Assembly (NCBI GenBank): GCA_036269075.1
Contig: DATASX010000004.1
Location: 1-64,000 of the forward strand
Direction: 5' to 3'
DNA: 64,000 nucleotides
Source of the DNA: Sporichthyaceae bacterium
GTDB taxonomy: Bacteria > Actinomycetota > Actinomycetes > Sporichthyales > Sporichthyaceae
The notes beneath the pieces were generated by a model, which was given only the letters and a program-made list of their open reading frames with translations, was not told the origin of the DNA and ran no database searches. The position numbers were made by a program, and so were the translations under genes. Numbering within the stretch: position 1 is the stretch's first letter; the number at the start of each line of letters is the position of its first letter. Of this stretch, positions 52,657 to 61,174 are shown in pieces.

Positions 52657-52684
52657 GCGGCGCACGTGTCCGGGAGGTGACGGG

Positions 52685-52924
52685 TTGGTCTTCCGCCTGG
52701 AGCACCCCTTCAACGGCGCGATCTACGCCGCGCGCGAGGACGGCACGGTCGAGGTCAGCAAGGACGGCAGCACCGGCATCTTCGACATGTTCGGGTCCTG
52801 GGTGCGCGGCGAACTGCGGACGGCCGACCCGGAGTTGTGCCGCTGGGTCGGCACCCACGGGTACTCCCCCGCGTCGCGGCACCGCGCCGGGTTCGTCTCC
52901 GACGGCGGCGGGGAGCAGTCGTGA
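52685..52924 (+). CDS. Small protein preceding a Rieske oxygenase
   Basis: A 79-residue hydrophilic protein (MVFRLEHPFNGAIYAAREDG..., then STGIFDMFGSWVRGELR). No family is recognised. It starts with TTG 52685, with GGGAGG seven bases upstream, and its TGA overlaps the GTG of the oxygenase (GTGA), so it is cotranslated. The arrangement suggests a small subunit or helper of the oxygenase; this is inference. It shows neither ferredoxin cysteines nor the fold length of a beta subunit. Confidence 0.7.
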   Translation: MVFRLEHPFNGAIYAAREDGTVEVSKDGSTGIFDMFGSWVRGELRTADPELCRWVGTHGYSPASRHRAGFVSDGGGEQS

Positions 52925-54255
52925 CCGAACGCTCGCCGGGCCTCAGCTACGCGGACCTGCTGGACCACGACACCCACGAAGTACCGGATTTCCTGCGTCG
53001 CATGGGGCGCAGCGACTTCGGCACCGCCGACATCCCGGCCCGGTTCTACTTCGACCCGGAGATCGCGGCGTTGGAGAAGGACCGGATTTGGAAACGGGTC
53101 TGGCAGTTCGCCTGCCGTGAGGAGCGGCTGCGCAACCCCGGCGACCTCGAGGTCTACGAGGTCGCCGATCTCTCGATCCTGCTGGTGCGCGGCGAGGACG
53201 GCCGGATCCGCGGTTTCTGGAACTCCTGCCTGCACCGCGGCCGTCGGCTGCGCGACGCGGCCGGCGCGGCTGGTGAGCTGCAGTGCCAGTTCCACGGCTT
53301 CTGCTGGGATCTGACGGGGAATCTGAAACGGGTTCCGGCCCGGTGGGACTTCCCCCAGGTGACCGAGGAGAACTTCGAACTGCCGCAGGTGCGGGTCGAC
53401 ACCTGGGGCGGATTCGTGTTCGTCTGCCTCGACGACGCCCAGGTGCCGCTTCACGAATACCTGGGCGAGCTGACCGAACTGGACCACTGGGACCTCGCGG
53501 GCCGGTACACCGAGGCCCACGTGAGCAAGGTCCTCCCGTGCAACTGGAAGGTTGCGCAGGAGGCGTTCATGGAGTCCTTCCACGTGGTGACCACGCACCC
53601 GCAACTGCTGCGCGGCATCGGCGACGCGAATTCGCAGTACGACGCCTGGGACTGGGTGAGCCGGGCGATCACCCCGCGCGGGACGCCCAGCCCGCACCTG
53701 AACCATGAGCCGACCGAGCAGCAGATCTTCGACACGATGATGGGCCTCGGTCTGGACGACGCCCCACTGCTCACCCTGCCCGAGGACACCAGGGCCCGCA
53801 CGGTGATCGCCGCGGCGACCCGCAAGCGACTGGCCCACTCCGTGGGCGATCGCGCCGCGACCCTGTCCGACTCCGAGTGCGTGGACACCTTCTTCTACAC
53901 GGCTTTCCCGAACTTCCACCCGTGGGGCTCGTACAACCGGACCTGCTACCGGTTCCGGCCGAACGGCGCCGATCCGGAGACCTCGGTCATGGAGATCCTG
54001 GTGCTCTCCCCATTCCAGGGCCGGCGGCCGCCCGAGGCTCCGGTGCGCAGGCTGGGCCTCGCGGACTCGTTCCTCGATGCCGCCGAACTCGGCCCGCTGG
54101 CGCGGGTGTTCTTCCAGGACGAGTACAACGTCGGCGCGGTGCAGCGGGGCCTGCACTCACTGGTGGAGCACAAGTCCGGGGTCAGCTTCGCGGCCTACCA
54201 GGAGACGAAGATCCGGCACTTCTACGAGATCTACCGGGAACTGATGAAGGTCTGA
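52921..54255 (+). CDS. Rieske non-heme iron oxygenase, alpha subunit
   Basis: A 444-residue aromatic-ring-hydroxylating-type oxygenase. The Rieske 2Fe-2S ligands are Cys103/His105 (CLHRG) and Cys122/His125 (CQFHG). The mononuclear iron site has His221 and His226 in ESFHVVTTHP; the third acidic ligand lies in the C-terminal half. The substrate is not deducible. Beta subunit, ferredoxin and reductase genes are not adjacent, so electrons must come from proteins encoded elsewhere. GTG 52921 overlaps the preceding stop, with GGGGAG upstream. It shares a MarR-type motif with the cluster at 54-64 kb. Confidence 0.9.
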   Translation: MTERSPGLSYADLLDHDTHEVPDFLRRMGRSDFGTADIPARFYFDPEIAALEKDRIWKRVWQFACREERLRNPGDLEVYEVADLSILLVRGEDGRIRGFWNSCLHRGRRLRDAAGAAGELQCQFHGFCWDLTGNLKRVPARWDFPQVTEENFELPQVRVDTWGGFVFVCLDDAQVPLHEYLGELTELDHWDLAGRYTEAHVSKVLPCNWKVAQEAFMESFHVVTTHPQLLRGIGDANSQYDAWDWVSRAITPRGTPSPHLNHEPTEQQIFDTMMGLGLDDAPLLTLPEDTRARTVIAAATRKRLAHSVGDRAATLSDSECVDTFFYTAFPNFHPWGSYNRTCYRFRPNGADPETSVMEILVLSPFQGRRPPEAPVRRLGLADSFLDAAELGPLARVFFQDEYNVGAVQRGLHSLVEHKSGVSFAAYQETKIRHFYEIYRELMKV

Positions 54256-54262
54256 GCCGGCG

Positions 54263-55045
54263 TCAGTTCCCGCCGGCCTCGTCGAGTTTGCGGAAGTCCG
54301 GGGCACGGCGGGCCAGGAATGCGCCGATCCCCTCCTTGGCCTCAGGCGATTTGAAGCACATGGCCTGGGCCACCGATTCGGCTTCGATCGCCGCCGCGAA
54401 CGAGGTCTGTGCCGCAGCGTTGATCTGGGCCTTCATCAGCGACAGCGCGCGCCGCGGCCCGGCCGCGAGTCGCCTCGCCCAGTCCGCGGTCAGCGCGTCG
54501 AGTTCCGCGTCCGGCACGGCCGCGTTGACCATCCCCAGGTCGGCGGCCTGACGGCCCGTCAGACTCTGGCCGAAGAATGCGATCTCCTTGGCCTTCTGCG
54601 GCCCGAGCAGATGTGGCAGCGACCACGAACCGCCGCCGTCCAGGCCGATGCCCCGGGCGGCAAACACCTCGCCGAACACGGCGTCCTGCGCGGCGAGCAC
54701 CAGGTCCGCGCACAGCGCCAGGTTGGCGCCGAGCCCGATCGCCCCGCCACGCACCGAGGCCAGCGTCGGGATCGGCAGGTCGCGCAGGGTGCGGCAGAGC
54801 ACGCCGACGCGGCGCATGAACGTCAGCTCGTCCGGCGTGACCCGTTCGGTCAGGTCCATGCCCGAGCAGAACGACCCGGCCGCGCCGGTGAGCACGAGCA
54901 CCCGGTCCGCCGGGGTCGCCGCGATCTCCTGCAACGCCGCGACGAACACCTCGACCAACTCGACCGTGATGCCGTTGCGGCGTTCCGGACGGTTCAGGGT
55001 CAGCACGACCACGCCGTCGGCGCGATCGACGAGCAGGATGCCCAC
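54263..55045 (-). CDS. Enoyl-CoA hydratase/isomerase family protein
   Basis: A 260-residue crotonase-fold protein. The oxyanion-hole segments are GSFCSGMDLTE and RGGAIGLGANLAL. The positions of the two catalytic glutamates read FGEVFAARG and IGLDGGGS, so the second is Asp, which suggests an isomerase or other crotonase reaction rather than plain hydration. GTG 55045 follows GGGGG with 8-base spacing, 4 bp after the stop of the acyl-CoA dehydrogenase, so it is the last gene of the operon. It is convergent with the Rieske gene. Confidence 0.88.
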   Translation of the reverse strand: MGILLVDRADGVVVLTLNRPERRNGITVELVEVFVAALQEIAATPADRVLVLTGAAGSFCSGMDLTERVTPDELTFMRRVGVLCRTLRDLPIPTLASVRGGAIGLGANLALCADLVLAAQDAVFGEVFAARGIGLDGGGSWSLPHLLGPQKAKEIAFFGQSLTGRQAADLGMVNAAVPDAELDALTADWARRLAAGPRRALSLMKAQINAAAQTSFAAAIEAESVAQAMCFKSPEAKEGIGAFLARRAPDFRKLDEAGGN

Positions 55046-55048
55046 GGT

Positions 55049-56194
55049 TCAGACCCCCAAGGTCGCGGCCAGTCGGACCCGGTGCGTGGCGGGATCGCCC
55101 AGCACCAACTGGTTGGCCAACGCGCGGCGGTAATACAGGTGCGCGTCGTGCTCCCAGGTGAAGCCGATCCCGCCGAAGATGTGCAACGACTCCCGGGCCA
55201 GCAGGACACCGGCCTCCCCGCACAGCGCGGCCGCCATGCTGGCCGCGGCCCGCAGCTCCCGCGCGGATCCGGGGGTCCGTTCGGCCAGGTGCCGATCGGC
55301 CGCGGCGATCGCCTCGTCGCGGGCCGAGCGGGCCAGTTCCACCTGCAGCAGCAGGTCGACGAGTCGGTGCTTGATCGCCTGGAACGACCCGATCTGCCGG
55401 TCGAACTGGACGCGCTCCTTAGCCCAGGCCACGGCCGTGTCCAGGCACTGCTGAGCCAGGCCCACCTGCTCGGCTGCCAGCACCGTCAACGTCAGGTCCA
55501 GGCCGACGGCCAACGCATCGGCGCCCCCGGCCGGCCCGATCACGATCGTCGCGCGCGCGCGGTCCAGGGCGATCTCGGCCATGCCCCGGGTGAGGTCCAA
55601 CGTGGTCATGTCGCGGCGCAGCACCCCGGAGGCCCGGACGTCGAGGGCGGCCAGCACCACCCCGTCGCCGAGGTTCGCCGGCACCAGGAGTTCGTCGGCC
55701 GCGGTGCCGTCGACCACGAACGCGGTGCTTCCGGTCAATCGCACCCCACCGCCGGCCGGTTCGGCGTCGACGCTCGGTGCGAGCAACCCACCGCCGTGCG
55801 CATGCACCGGCGGCCACAGCACGGCCACCAGGGATCCCTGCGCGATCCGGCCGAGGACTGCGCCGGCCGCCGCCTCGGGTTCAGCCCCGAGCAGCACACC
55901 GGTAGCCATGCCCAGGCACGCCAAGGCCGGCACCGGCGCCAACGTTGCGCCGATCGCGTCGAAGCCGACCGCGAGATCGACGTAGCCACCGCCGAAACCC
56001 CCGCAGGACTCGGGAATCACCAGCCCACCGAGCCCGATCTGCTCGATCAACGTGCGCCACAGTTCGCGGTCGATCCGCGGCGGGCGCTCGTCGCCGAGGA
56101 ACTGGCGCGGGCCGGGATGCCGGTCCAGACAGGCCCGGATCGTCGAGGCCAGGGCGACCCGGTCGGCGGCCGAGGAGGACGGCGCGACCGTCAT
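55049..56194 (-). CDS. Acyl-CoA dehydrogenase (A)
   Basis: A 381-residue flavoprotein of the acyl-CoA dehydrogenase family. The C-terminal domain is typical (AVAWAKERVQFDRQIGSFQA and LHIFGGIGFTWEHDAHLYYR). The middle beta domain is atypical and shorter, as in the ACAD group that often pairs with a second dehydrogenase as a heterodimer (FadE26/27-like in steroid clusters). FAD-binding completeness of this subunit cannot be judged by eye. Its ATG overlaps the stop of the MaoC gene as ATGA. Confidence 0.88.
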   Translation of the reverse strand: MTVAPSSSAADRVALASTIRACLDRHPGPRQFLGDERPPRIDRELWRTLIEQIGLGGLVIPESCGGFGGGYVDLAVGFDAIGATLAPVPALACLGMATGVLLGAEPEAAAGAVLGRIAQGSLVAVLWPPVHAHGGGLLAPSVDAEPAGGGVRLTGSTAFVVDGTAADELLVPANLGDGVVLAALDVRASGVLRRDMTTLDLTRGMAEIALDRARATIVIGPAGGADALAVGLDLTLTVLAAEQVGLAQQCLDTAVAWAKERVQFDRQIGSFQAIKHRLVDLLLQVELARSARDEAIAAADRHLAERTPGSARELRAAASMAAALCGEAGVLLARESLHIFGGIGFTWEHDAHLYYRRALANQLVLGDPATHRVRLAATLGV

Positions 56195-57381
56195 CGGTCG
56201 GCCCGGGCCCGATCCCGTGCCGGGTTCGCGCCCTCGCGGGTCGGCAGCGCCACGGTGGCCGTGCCCGGCATGACGTCATCGCCGCGCTGATTGCGCGCGA
56301 ACGTGCTGACGTCCACGAGGTGCTGGCCGTCGACCACCCGCTTGCCGGTCACCTCGCCGCCGAGGGTCACCGCGTCGGAGAGGTAGACGAAACCGCGGTA
56401 CTGCGAGGTGAGCGCGCCGACCCAGCCGTCGTCACCGCACCAGTGCGTCATCAGCTGGATCTGCCAGCACTGCCGCTGGAATCCCACGTCGTACTGGAAA
56501 GCCACGCCCATCGCGTTGGCGGCGGCTTTGTTGTAGTGCACGGCGTAGATCGGTTCCTGGGCCCCCGTCAGCGGGTCGCGGAACGACCAGGCCGGGTGCA
56601 GGGCATAGTCGTGCAACGCGGCGGCGTGTGCTTTGAGCCGTGGGATCGGCGTCCCACCGCCGGCGATGAAGGCCACCTCGTCGGTGAGCCCGATCGGGCC
56701 CTTGGTCAAGGTCTCCAACGGCTGGCCGACGCTGACGTCCTCCCAGTAGCGCGGTTCCGCGCCGCGGGGCTGCTCGGCGAGCACCTGCGCCTCGATCGCG
56801 GCGACCTCGTCGGCCGTCCACGGGTGTGGGATCTCCAGGGCCCGTTCCCCGCTGCGCCCGCGGGCCTGCGCGCGTTCGAAGTTCATCACCTGCCAACGGA
56901 TCTCGGCGACGGCCTCGCCACGCTGGTTCGTGTAGCGGTTCACGATCTGGTCGGTGACCATCCGGCCGGCGAAGCTGGACTGCGTCGGCCCGCTGAACCC
57001 GTCGTAGTGGCAGGTCGGCACGATCGAGTCGCCCCAGTAGATCGGCGCGAGCAGCTCCATCTGCGTTGCGCAGTGGAAGGAACCCAAGCCGGGCCAGCCG
57101 AACTGGATGCCGGAGAAGCAACTGATCACGAAGGACGGCGGGGCCACCGGGGCCCCGTAGGCGGAGGCTCGGCCGCGGTCCGCGTCGGTCCACAACGGGT
57201 TGATGTCGCCGATGCCGCCCGCGAACTTCGCCACCGCGATGCGGGTGACTTCCTCGTTGTTGATCGAGTGCTCGATGCGCATCTGCGCACCGACCTTCTC
57301 CTGCATCCGGGCCACCATCTCCTCGGTGATGACGGCTTCCGGCATGCGCGCCTCGGCGGCGCGGTCAGCTGTCGTGGTCAC
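56191..57381 (-). CDS. MaoC-type two-domain enoyl-CoA hydratase
   Basis: A 396-residue protein with two hot-dog domains: an N-terminal FAS1-dehydratase-like domain (IAVAKFAGGIGDINPLWTDA) and a C-terminal MaoC-like domain (ARYWEDVSVGQPL... DYALHPAW...). Typical enzymes hydrate 2-enoyl-CoAs to (R)-3-hydroxyacyl-CoAs, fitting the adjacent (R)-specific type SDR. GTG 57381 follows GAGGG, 7 bp after the SDR stop, which favours it over the longer frame from 57420. It is coupled to the following acyl-CoA dehydrogenase. Confidence 0.85.
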   Translation of the reverse strand: MTTTADRAAEARMPEAVITEEMVARMQEKVGAQMRIEHSINNEEVTRIAVAKFAGGIGDINPLWTDADRGRASAYGAPVAPPSFVISCFSGIQFGWPGLGSFHCATQMELLAPIYWGDSIVPTCHYDGFSGPTQSSFAGRMVTDQIVNRYTNQRGEAVAEIRWQVMNFERAQARGRSGERALEIPHPWTADEVAAIEAQVLAEQPRGAEPRYWEDVSVGQPLETLTKGPIGLTDEVAFIAGGGTPIPRLKAHAAALHDYALHPAWSFRDPLTGAQEPIYAVHYNKAAANAMGVAFQYDVGFQRQCWQIQLMTHWCGDDGWVGALTSQYRGFVYLSDAVTLGGEVTGKRVVDGQHLVDVSTFARNQRGDDVMPGTATVALPTREGANPARDRARADR

Positions 57382-57388
57382 GTTGCCC

Positions 57389-58300
57389 TCAGCCCTTGTC
57401 CGGGTTCGCGGTCCACCCACCGGACTGCGGCACCCCGGCCTCGGCGACAGCCTTGATCAGGGTGTCCACGCTCCAGCGGCCGTCGGTGTCCAACTTCCAC
57501 CCCGGGTCCTTCTCCCAGGGCCGCAGGCGTTGCACGCGCGAACCTCCGACGATGAAGGCCTGGCCGGTGATCTCGCAGTCCGGGCTCGCCAGGTAGACCA
57601 CGAACGGGCTGACGTTGGCCGGGTTGAACCGGTCGAACTTGCCCTCCTTGGCGGCCAGCGCGTCGCCGAACGCCTGCTCGGTCATGCGGGTGCGGGCCTG
57701 CGGCGCGATCGCATTCACGCGCACCCCGTAGCGGCCCAGTTCCTTGGCCGCCACCTGGGTGAACGAGGCGACCGCGGCCTTGGCGGCGGCGTAGTTCGCC
57801 TGACCGGGATTGCCGAACACCCCGGACTCGCTGGTGGTGTTGATGACCGACGCGCTGACCTGACCGCCGGACTTGGACACGTCGCGCCAATGCCGGCCGG
57901 CGGCCCGGGTGACGGTGAACGTGCCGCGCAGGTTGACGTGGACGACCAGGTCCCAGTCGTCGTCGTCGAGGTTGATCAGCACCCGGTCGCGCAGGATGCC
58001 CGCGTTGTTGACCACGACGTCGAGCCGATCGAAGGACTCCAGCGCGGTGTCGATCAGACGCTGCGCGCCGGCCGCATCGGCGATGTCGTCGGCGTTGCTG
58101 ACGGCCTGCCCGCCGGCCGCGCGGATCTCTGCCGCAACCTGCTCGGCCGGACCGGCCGCGGTGCCGGTCCCGTCGGAGTTCCCGCCAAGGTCGTTCACGA
58201 CTACCTGCGCGCCCTCGGCGGCCAGCAGCAACGCGTGTTCCCGCCCGATCCCACGCCCGGCGCCGGTCACGATCGCGACCCGCCCGTTGAGGTGTCCCAT
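57389..58300 (-). CDS. SDR family 3-hydroxyacyl-CoA dehydrogenase-like
   Basis: A 303-residue short-chain dehydrogenase. The NAD(P) motif TGAGRGIG is at 12-19, NNAG at 98-101, catalytic Ser about 157, Tyr170 and Lys174 (NYAAAK). The extended sequence after the NAD motif and the C-terminal Trp-rich tail resemble the dehydrogenase part of peroxisomal multifunctional enzyme 2, which oxidises (R)-3-hydroxyacyl-CoA. That fits the MaoC neighbour. The ATG overlaps the stop of the dehydrogenase upstream (TGATG), with AAGGAG eleven bases before it. Confidence 0.88.
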   Translation of the reverse strand: MGHLNGRVAIVTGAGRGIGREHALLLAAEGAQVVVNDLGGNSDGTGTAAGPAEQVAAEIRAAGGQAVSNADDIADAAGAQRLIDTALESFDRLDVVVNNAGILRDRVLINLDDDDWDLVVHVNLRGTFTVTRAAGRHWRDVSKSGGQVSASVINTTSESGVFGNPGQANYAAAKAAVASFTQVAAKELGRYGVRVNAIAPQARTRMTEQAFGDALAAKEGKFDRFNPANVSPFVVYLASPDCEITGQAFIVGGSRVQRLRPWEKDPGWKLDTDGRWSVDTLIKAVAEAGVPQSGGWTANPDKG

Positions 58301-59493
58301 CAGCGTCGTGGCTCCTTCGGTAGGCCGAGCACCCGCTCGGCGATGACGTTGCGCTGGATCTCGTCGGTTCCCCCGCCGATGCGCATCCCGGGAACGCCGA
58401 GCACGTACTCGGCCCAGGCGAACGTGCGGATCTCCCCGGTGTCGGCGAGGATCCGCGGCCCCAGTGCGAGGGTGACCAGGTCGGACAGGGCCATCAGGTT
58501 CGCGGACAGCGCGAGCTTGGCCAGCGACATCTCCGGCCCCGGCACTCCCCCGGAGCGCACGTTCTCCTCGGCCCGGCGGCGCATGGCCTTCGCGGCGGTG
58601 ACACCGCTGTAGACCTTCGCGAAGGCCTGCGCGACCGCGGGGTCCTCGGCCCGGCCGATGGCGTGCAGCCACCGCGCGAGGTCGTCCATCCGGAAGATCC
58701 CGGTCCCGCCGGTGCCGCCGCCGCCGATCGCGCCGCGTTCGAAGCCGAGCATCGCCAGCGCGACGGCCCAACCCTCGTCGACCTCGCCGAGACGGTTGGC
58801 ATCCGGCACGACGACGTCGGTCAGGAAGACCTCGTTGAAGTCGGCCGCGCCGGTGATCTGACGCAGCGGGCGCACTTCCACGCCCGGCGTAGCCAGCTCG
58901 ACGAGGAACACGGTCAGGTTGCGGTGCCGCGGTCGCGCGGCGGTCCGGGTCAACGCGATGCCGATGTCGGAGTAGTGCGCGCCCGAGGTCCAGACCTTCT
59001 GGCCGTTCAGCACCCAGTCGGTCCCGGAACGCGTCGCGGTGGTACGGACCGCGGCCAGGTCCGAACCCGCGCCGGGCTCGGAGAAGAGTTGGCAGCCGAC
59101 CGCGTCCGCGCGCTGCAGCGCGGGCAGCCACCGGCTCCGGGTCTCCGGTTGCGCGAAGGCGTCCACGGTCGGGGCGACCATGCCGAGGCTGACGGTCAGC
59201 GGCGCCTTGGTCGGGACGTCGTGGGCGCGTTCCTGCTCGCGCCAGGCCCGTTCGTGCGCGCTGGACAGGCCGCGACCGCCGTCGGCGACCGGTCCGGTGA
59301 TCCAGCCGAATCCGGCGTCGTGGACGGTTCGCTGCCAGGCGCGCGCGGCGTCGGCCTCCGCGGTCGTCGAGCCGCGGAACAGCCCGACGCGGTCCTCGAC
59401 CTCGGCCGCTGGAATGTCGATCCGGCGAGCGGTGTGCGCGTCCAGGAAGGCGCGCGCAGCGGCGCGGAAGTCCTCGACCGAGGGTTCAGCCAC
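58300..59493 (-). CDS. Acyl-CoA dehydrogenase (B)
   Basis: A 397-residue acyl-CoA dehydrogenase with the full three-domain layout. Family signatures are LFSEPGAGSDLAAVRT, GQKVWTSGAHYSDI and the C-terminal GGTDEIQRNVIAERVLGL. It is the first gene of the minus-strand operon and is divergent from marR. The GTG at 59493 has GGAGG five bases upstream; the GTG at 59499 overlaps the ribosome site itself. Together with dehydrogenase A it may form a heterodimer for a bulky acyl-CoA. Confidence 0.92.
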   Translation of the reverse strand: MAEPSVEDFRAAARAFLDAHTARRIDIPAAEVEDRVGLFRGSTTAEADAARAWQRTVHDAGFGWITGPVADGGRGLSSAHERAWREQERAHDVPTKAPLTVSLGMVAPTVDAFAQPETRSRWLPALQRADAVGCQLFSEPGAGSDLAAVRTTATRSGTDWVLNGQKVWTSGAHYSDIGIALTRTAARPRHRNLTVFLVELATPGVEVRPLRQITGAADFNEVFLTDVVVPDANRLGEVDEGWAVALAMLGFERGAIGGGGTGGTGIFRMDDLARWLHAIGRAEDPAVAQAFAKVYSGVTAAKAMRRRAEENVRSGGVPGPEMSLAKLALSANLMALSDLVTLALGPRILADTGEIRTFAWAEYVLGVPGMRIGGGTDEIQRNVIAERVLGLPKEPRR

Positions 59494-59532
59494 CGCCACC
59501 TCCGAAAACTCAAGCTCTCATTAGTCGCAGTA

Positions 59533-59543
59533 TAGACTATTTG
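59533..59543. promoter_or_regulatory. Candidate MarR operator in divergent promoter
   Basis: TAGACTATTTG, followed by TCG, matches TAGACTATTTG-GCG at 52646. It lies between the divergent acyl-CoA dehydrogenase B and marR genes (59494-59585), where the regulator could control both. Confidence 0.6.
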
Positions 59544-59585
59544 TCGTGCGATAGAATGGGCAGTGGTCCCGCCGAAGGAGAGTCG

Positions 59586-60113
59586 ATGGCCGCAGAGTCC
59601 AGCAACGGCAAAAGCCCGGCTGCCACGACGCATCGCGACCCGGTCGACTGGGCCCGTCACTACTGGCGCGAGCAGAAGCTGGGCCCGGGCGAGGACGCGT
59701 TCATCGCGATGAGCTCGGTTCTGCGATTCCACCGGATCATGTCGGTCTCGGTCGAGGACGAGCTGAAGAAGCACCAGCTCAACCTGACCGACTACATGCT
59801 GCTGATGACGCTCCAGCTGTCGGAGACGGGTACCCGGCTGGTGTCCAAGCTGGCCCGGAGCCTGCTGGTGCACGCCACCACCGCCACCTTGGCCACCGAT
59901 CGTCTCGAGGGCCGCGGGCTGCTCGAGCGCAGCCCGCACCCCAGCGACCGTAGGGCGACCCTGGTGACGATCACCGCCGAGGGCCGCGCTCTGGTGACCA
60001 AGGCGTCGAAGGCACTGGCCGAGTTCGACTACGGCCTGGCCGGCACCAGCGAGCAGGACCGCGCCGAACTGGTCGAGGTCCTGGCGCGGCTGCGCCACGA
60101 CAGCGGCGATTGA
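59586..60113 (+). CDS. MarR family regulator
   Basis: A 175-residue winged-helix regulator. The N-terminal helix region precedes the wHTH at ~75-145: LVSKLARSLLVHATTATLAT then DRLEGRGLLERSPHPSDRRA (wing with the DxR motif). ATG 59586 follows AAGGAG five bases upstream. It is inside a catabolic cluster in the opposite direction. The same 11-bp motif in its own promoter region and before the Rieske operon suggests control of both by this protein; the effector is likely a CoA thioester or the aromatic/acid substrate, which is inference. Confidence 0.9.
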   Translation: MAAESSNGKSPAATTHRDPVDWARHYWREQKLGPGEDAFIAMSSVLRFHRIMSVSVEDELKKHQLNLTDYMLLMTLQLSETGTRLVSKLARSLLVHATTATLATDRLEGRGLLERSPHPSDRRATLVTITAEGRALVTKASKALAEFDYGLAGTSEQDRAELVEVLARLRHDSGD

Positions 60114-60134
60114 GCGGGCGACCGACCCCACTCC

Positions 60135-61145
60135 TCAGCGCTGCGCCTCGCGTTCCAGCAACGCGAGCAGCCGATCCAGCGGCACCTTCTTGCCCATCGG
60201 CGAGCCCTGCGCAAGCAGTCGGTCGGCCCGGACCGCGAGGATCGTCAGCCGCAGGGTGGAGAACACCTGCCAGAACCGCAGGGCGTCCGCGTCGACGGCC
60301 ACTCCGGTGCGTGCCGTCCAGGCCGCGAGGATGTCGTCGACCTCCCACTCCTCGGCGATCAGATGCTCGCGGTGATAGATGGCGCACGTGTGCCAACCCA
60401 GGTCGTCGAGGGGGTCGCCCAGCCGGGCGAACTCCCAGTCGAGCAGGGCGCTGATCCGACCGGCGTCGACCAGCACGTTGGCCGGCCGGAAGTCACCGTG
60501 CAGCAGTACCTGCCGATCGGGCGGCGGCGGCGCCAGCTCCTCGAGTCGGCCGAAAGCCTTGTCCAGCCGGGAATCCCGGCCCGCGCCTGAGGCGCGCTCG
60601 GCGGACAGCTCCGCGCGCCAGTGGGTCAAGCCGGCCCGGGCCGGATGATCGAGCCGACTGCCGAGCGCCGGCTCGACGACGTCAACCGGGACGGCGTGCA
60701 CCGCGGCGAGCACCTCGATCAACTGCTCGGCCAGGGCTCGACGGCCGGCCGGGCCGAGGCCCAGCGGGTCCGCTGGTGTCAGTATCTCGCGGTCGGACCG
60801 TCCCCGAACGCGACCCTGGACCACCGTGGGACGGCCGAACCACCGGCACGAGCCGTCGCTGAACCAGGTCGGCGCTACCGGCACGGCCCCGCCCTGCAGC
60901 AGTGCCAGCAGATCGAACTCAGCCTGCAAGGAGTTCGCTACCACGCCCTCGTCGGGGTCCTGACGGACGATCAGTTCATGCTGGGTGCGGCCGGCCGCCG
61001 TGGTCCAGGTCGCGTCGACCGCCCAGTTCTCCTTGGAACTGCCACCGCCGAGCAGGGTCGGTTCGCCGACCGTCGGGTCCGCACCGGCAGGCAGCTGCGC
61101 CGCCAGCATCGCGTGGAGGCACTGCGCCAGATCGACAGCACCCAT
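60135..61145 (-). CDS. ACAD10-like phosphotransferase (APH family)
   Basis: A 336-residue kinase-like phosphotransferase. It has the Brenner motif LLHGDFRPANVLVD and the metal-binding LLDWEFARLGDPLDD, the latter close to the kinase part of mammalian ACAD10 and bacterial LvaA. In those systems the 4- or 3-hydroxyl of a hydroxyacyl-CoA is phosphorylated, and an acyl-CoA dehydrogenase then removes phosphate. Two such dehydrogenases lie 0.6-6 kb away. ATG 61145 is used; GTG 61178 overlaps the upstream stop (GTGA) and is equally possible. Confidence 0.85.
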   Translation of the reverse strand: MGAVDLAQCLHAMLAAQLPAGADPTVGEPTLLGGGSSKENWAVDATWTTAAGRTQHELIVRQDPDEGVVANSLQAEFDLLALLQGGAVPVAPTWFSDGSCRWFGRPTVVQGRVRGRSDREILTPADPLGLGPAGRRALAEQLIEVLAAVHAVPVDVVEPALGSRLDHPARAGLTHWRAELSAERASGAGRDSRLDKAFGRLEELAPPPPDRQVLLHGDFRPANVLVDAGRISALLDWEFARLGDPLDDLGWHTCAIYHREHLIAEEWEVDDILAAWTARTGVAVDADALRFWQVFSTLRLTILAVRADRLLAQGSPMGKKVPLDRLLALLEREAQR

Positions 61146-61174
61146 ACCGAACTCGCTGCGCTCGCTCGCCGACC

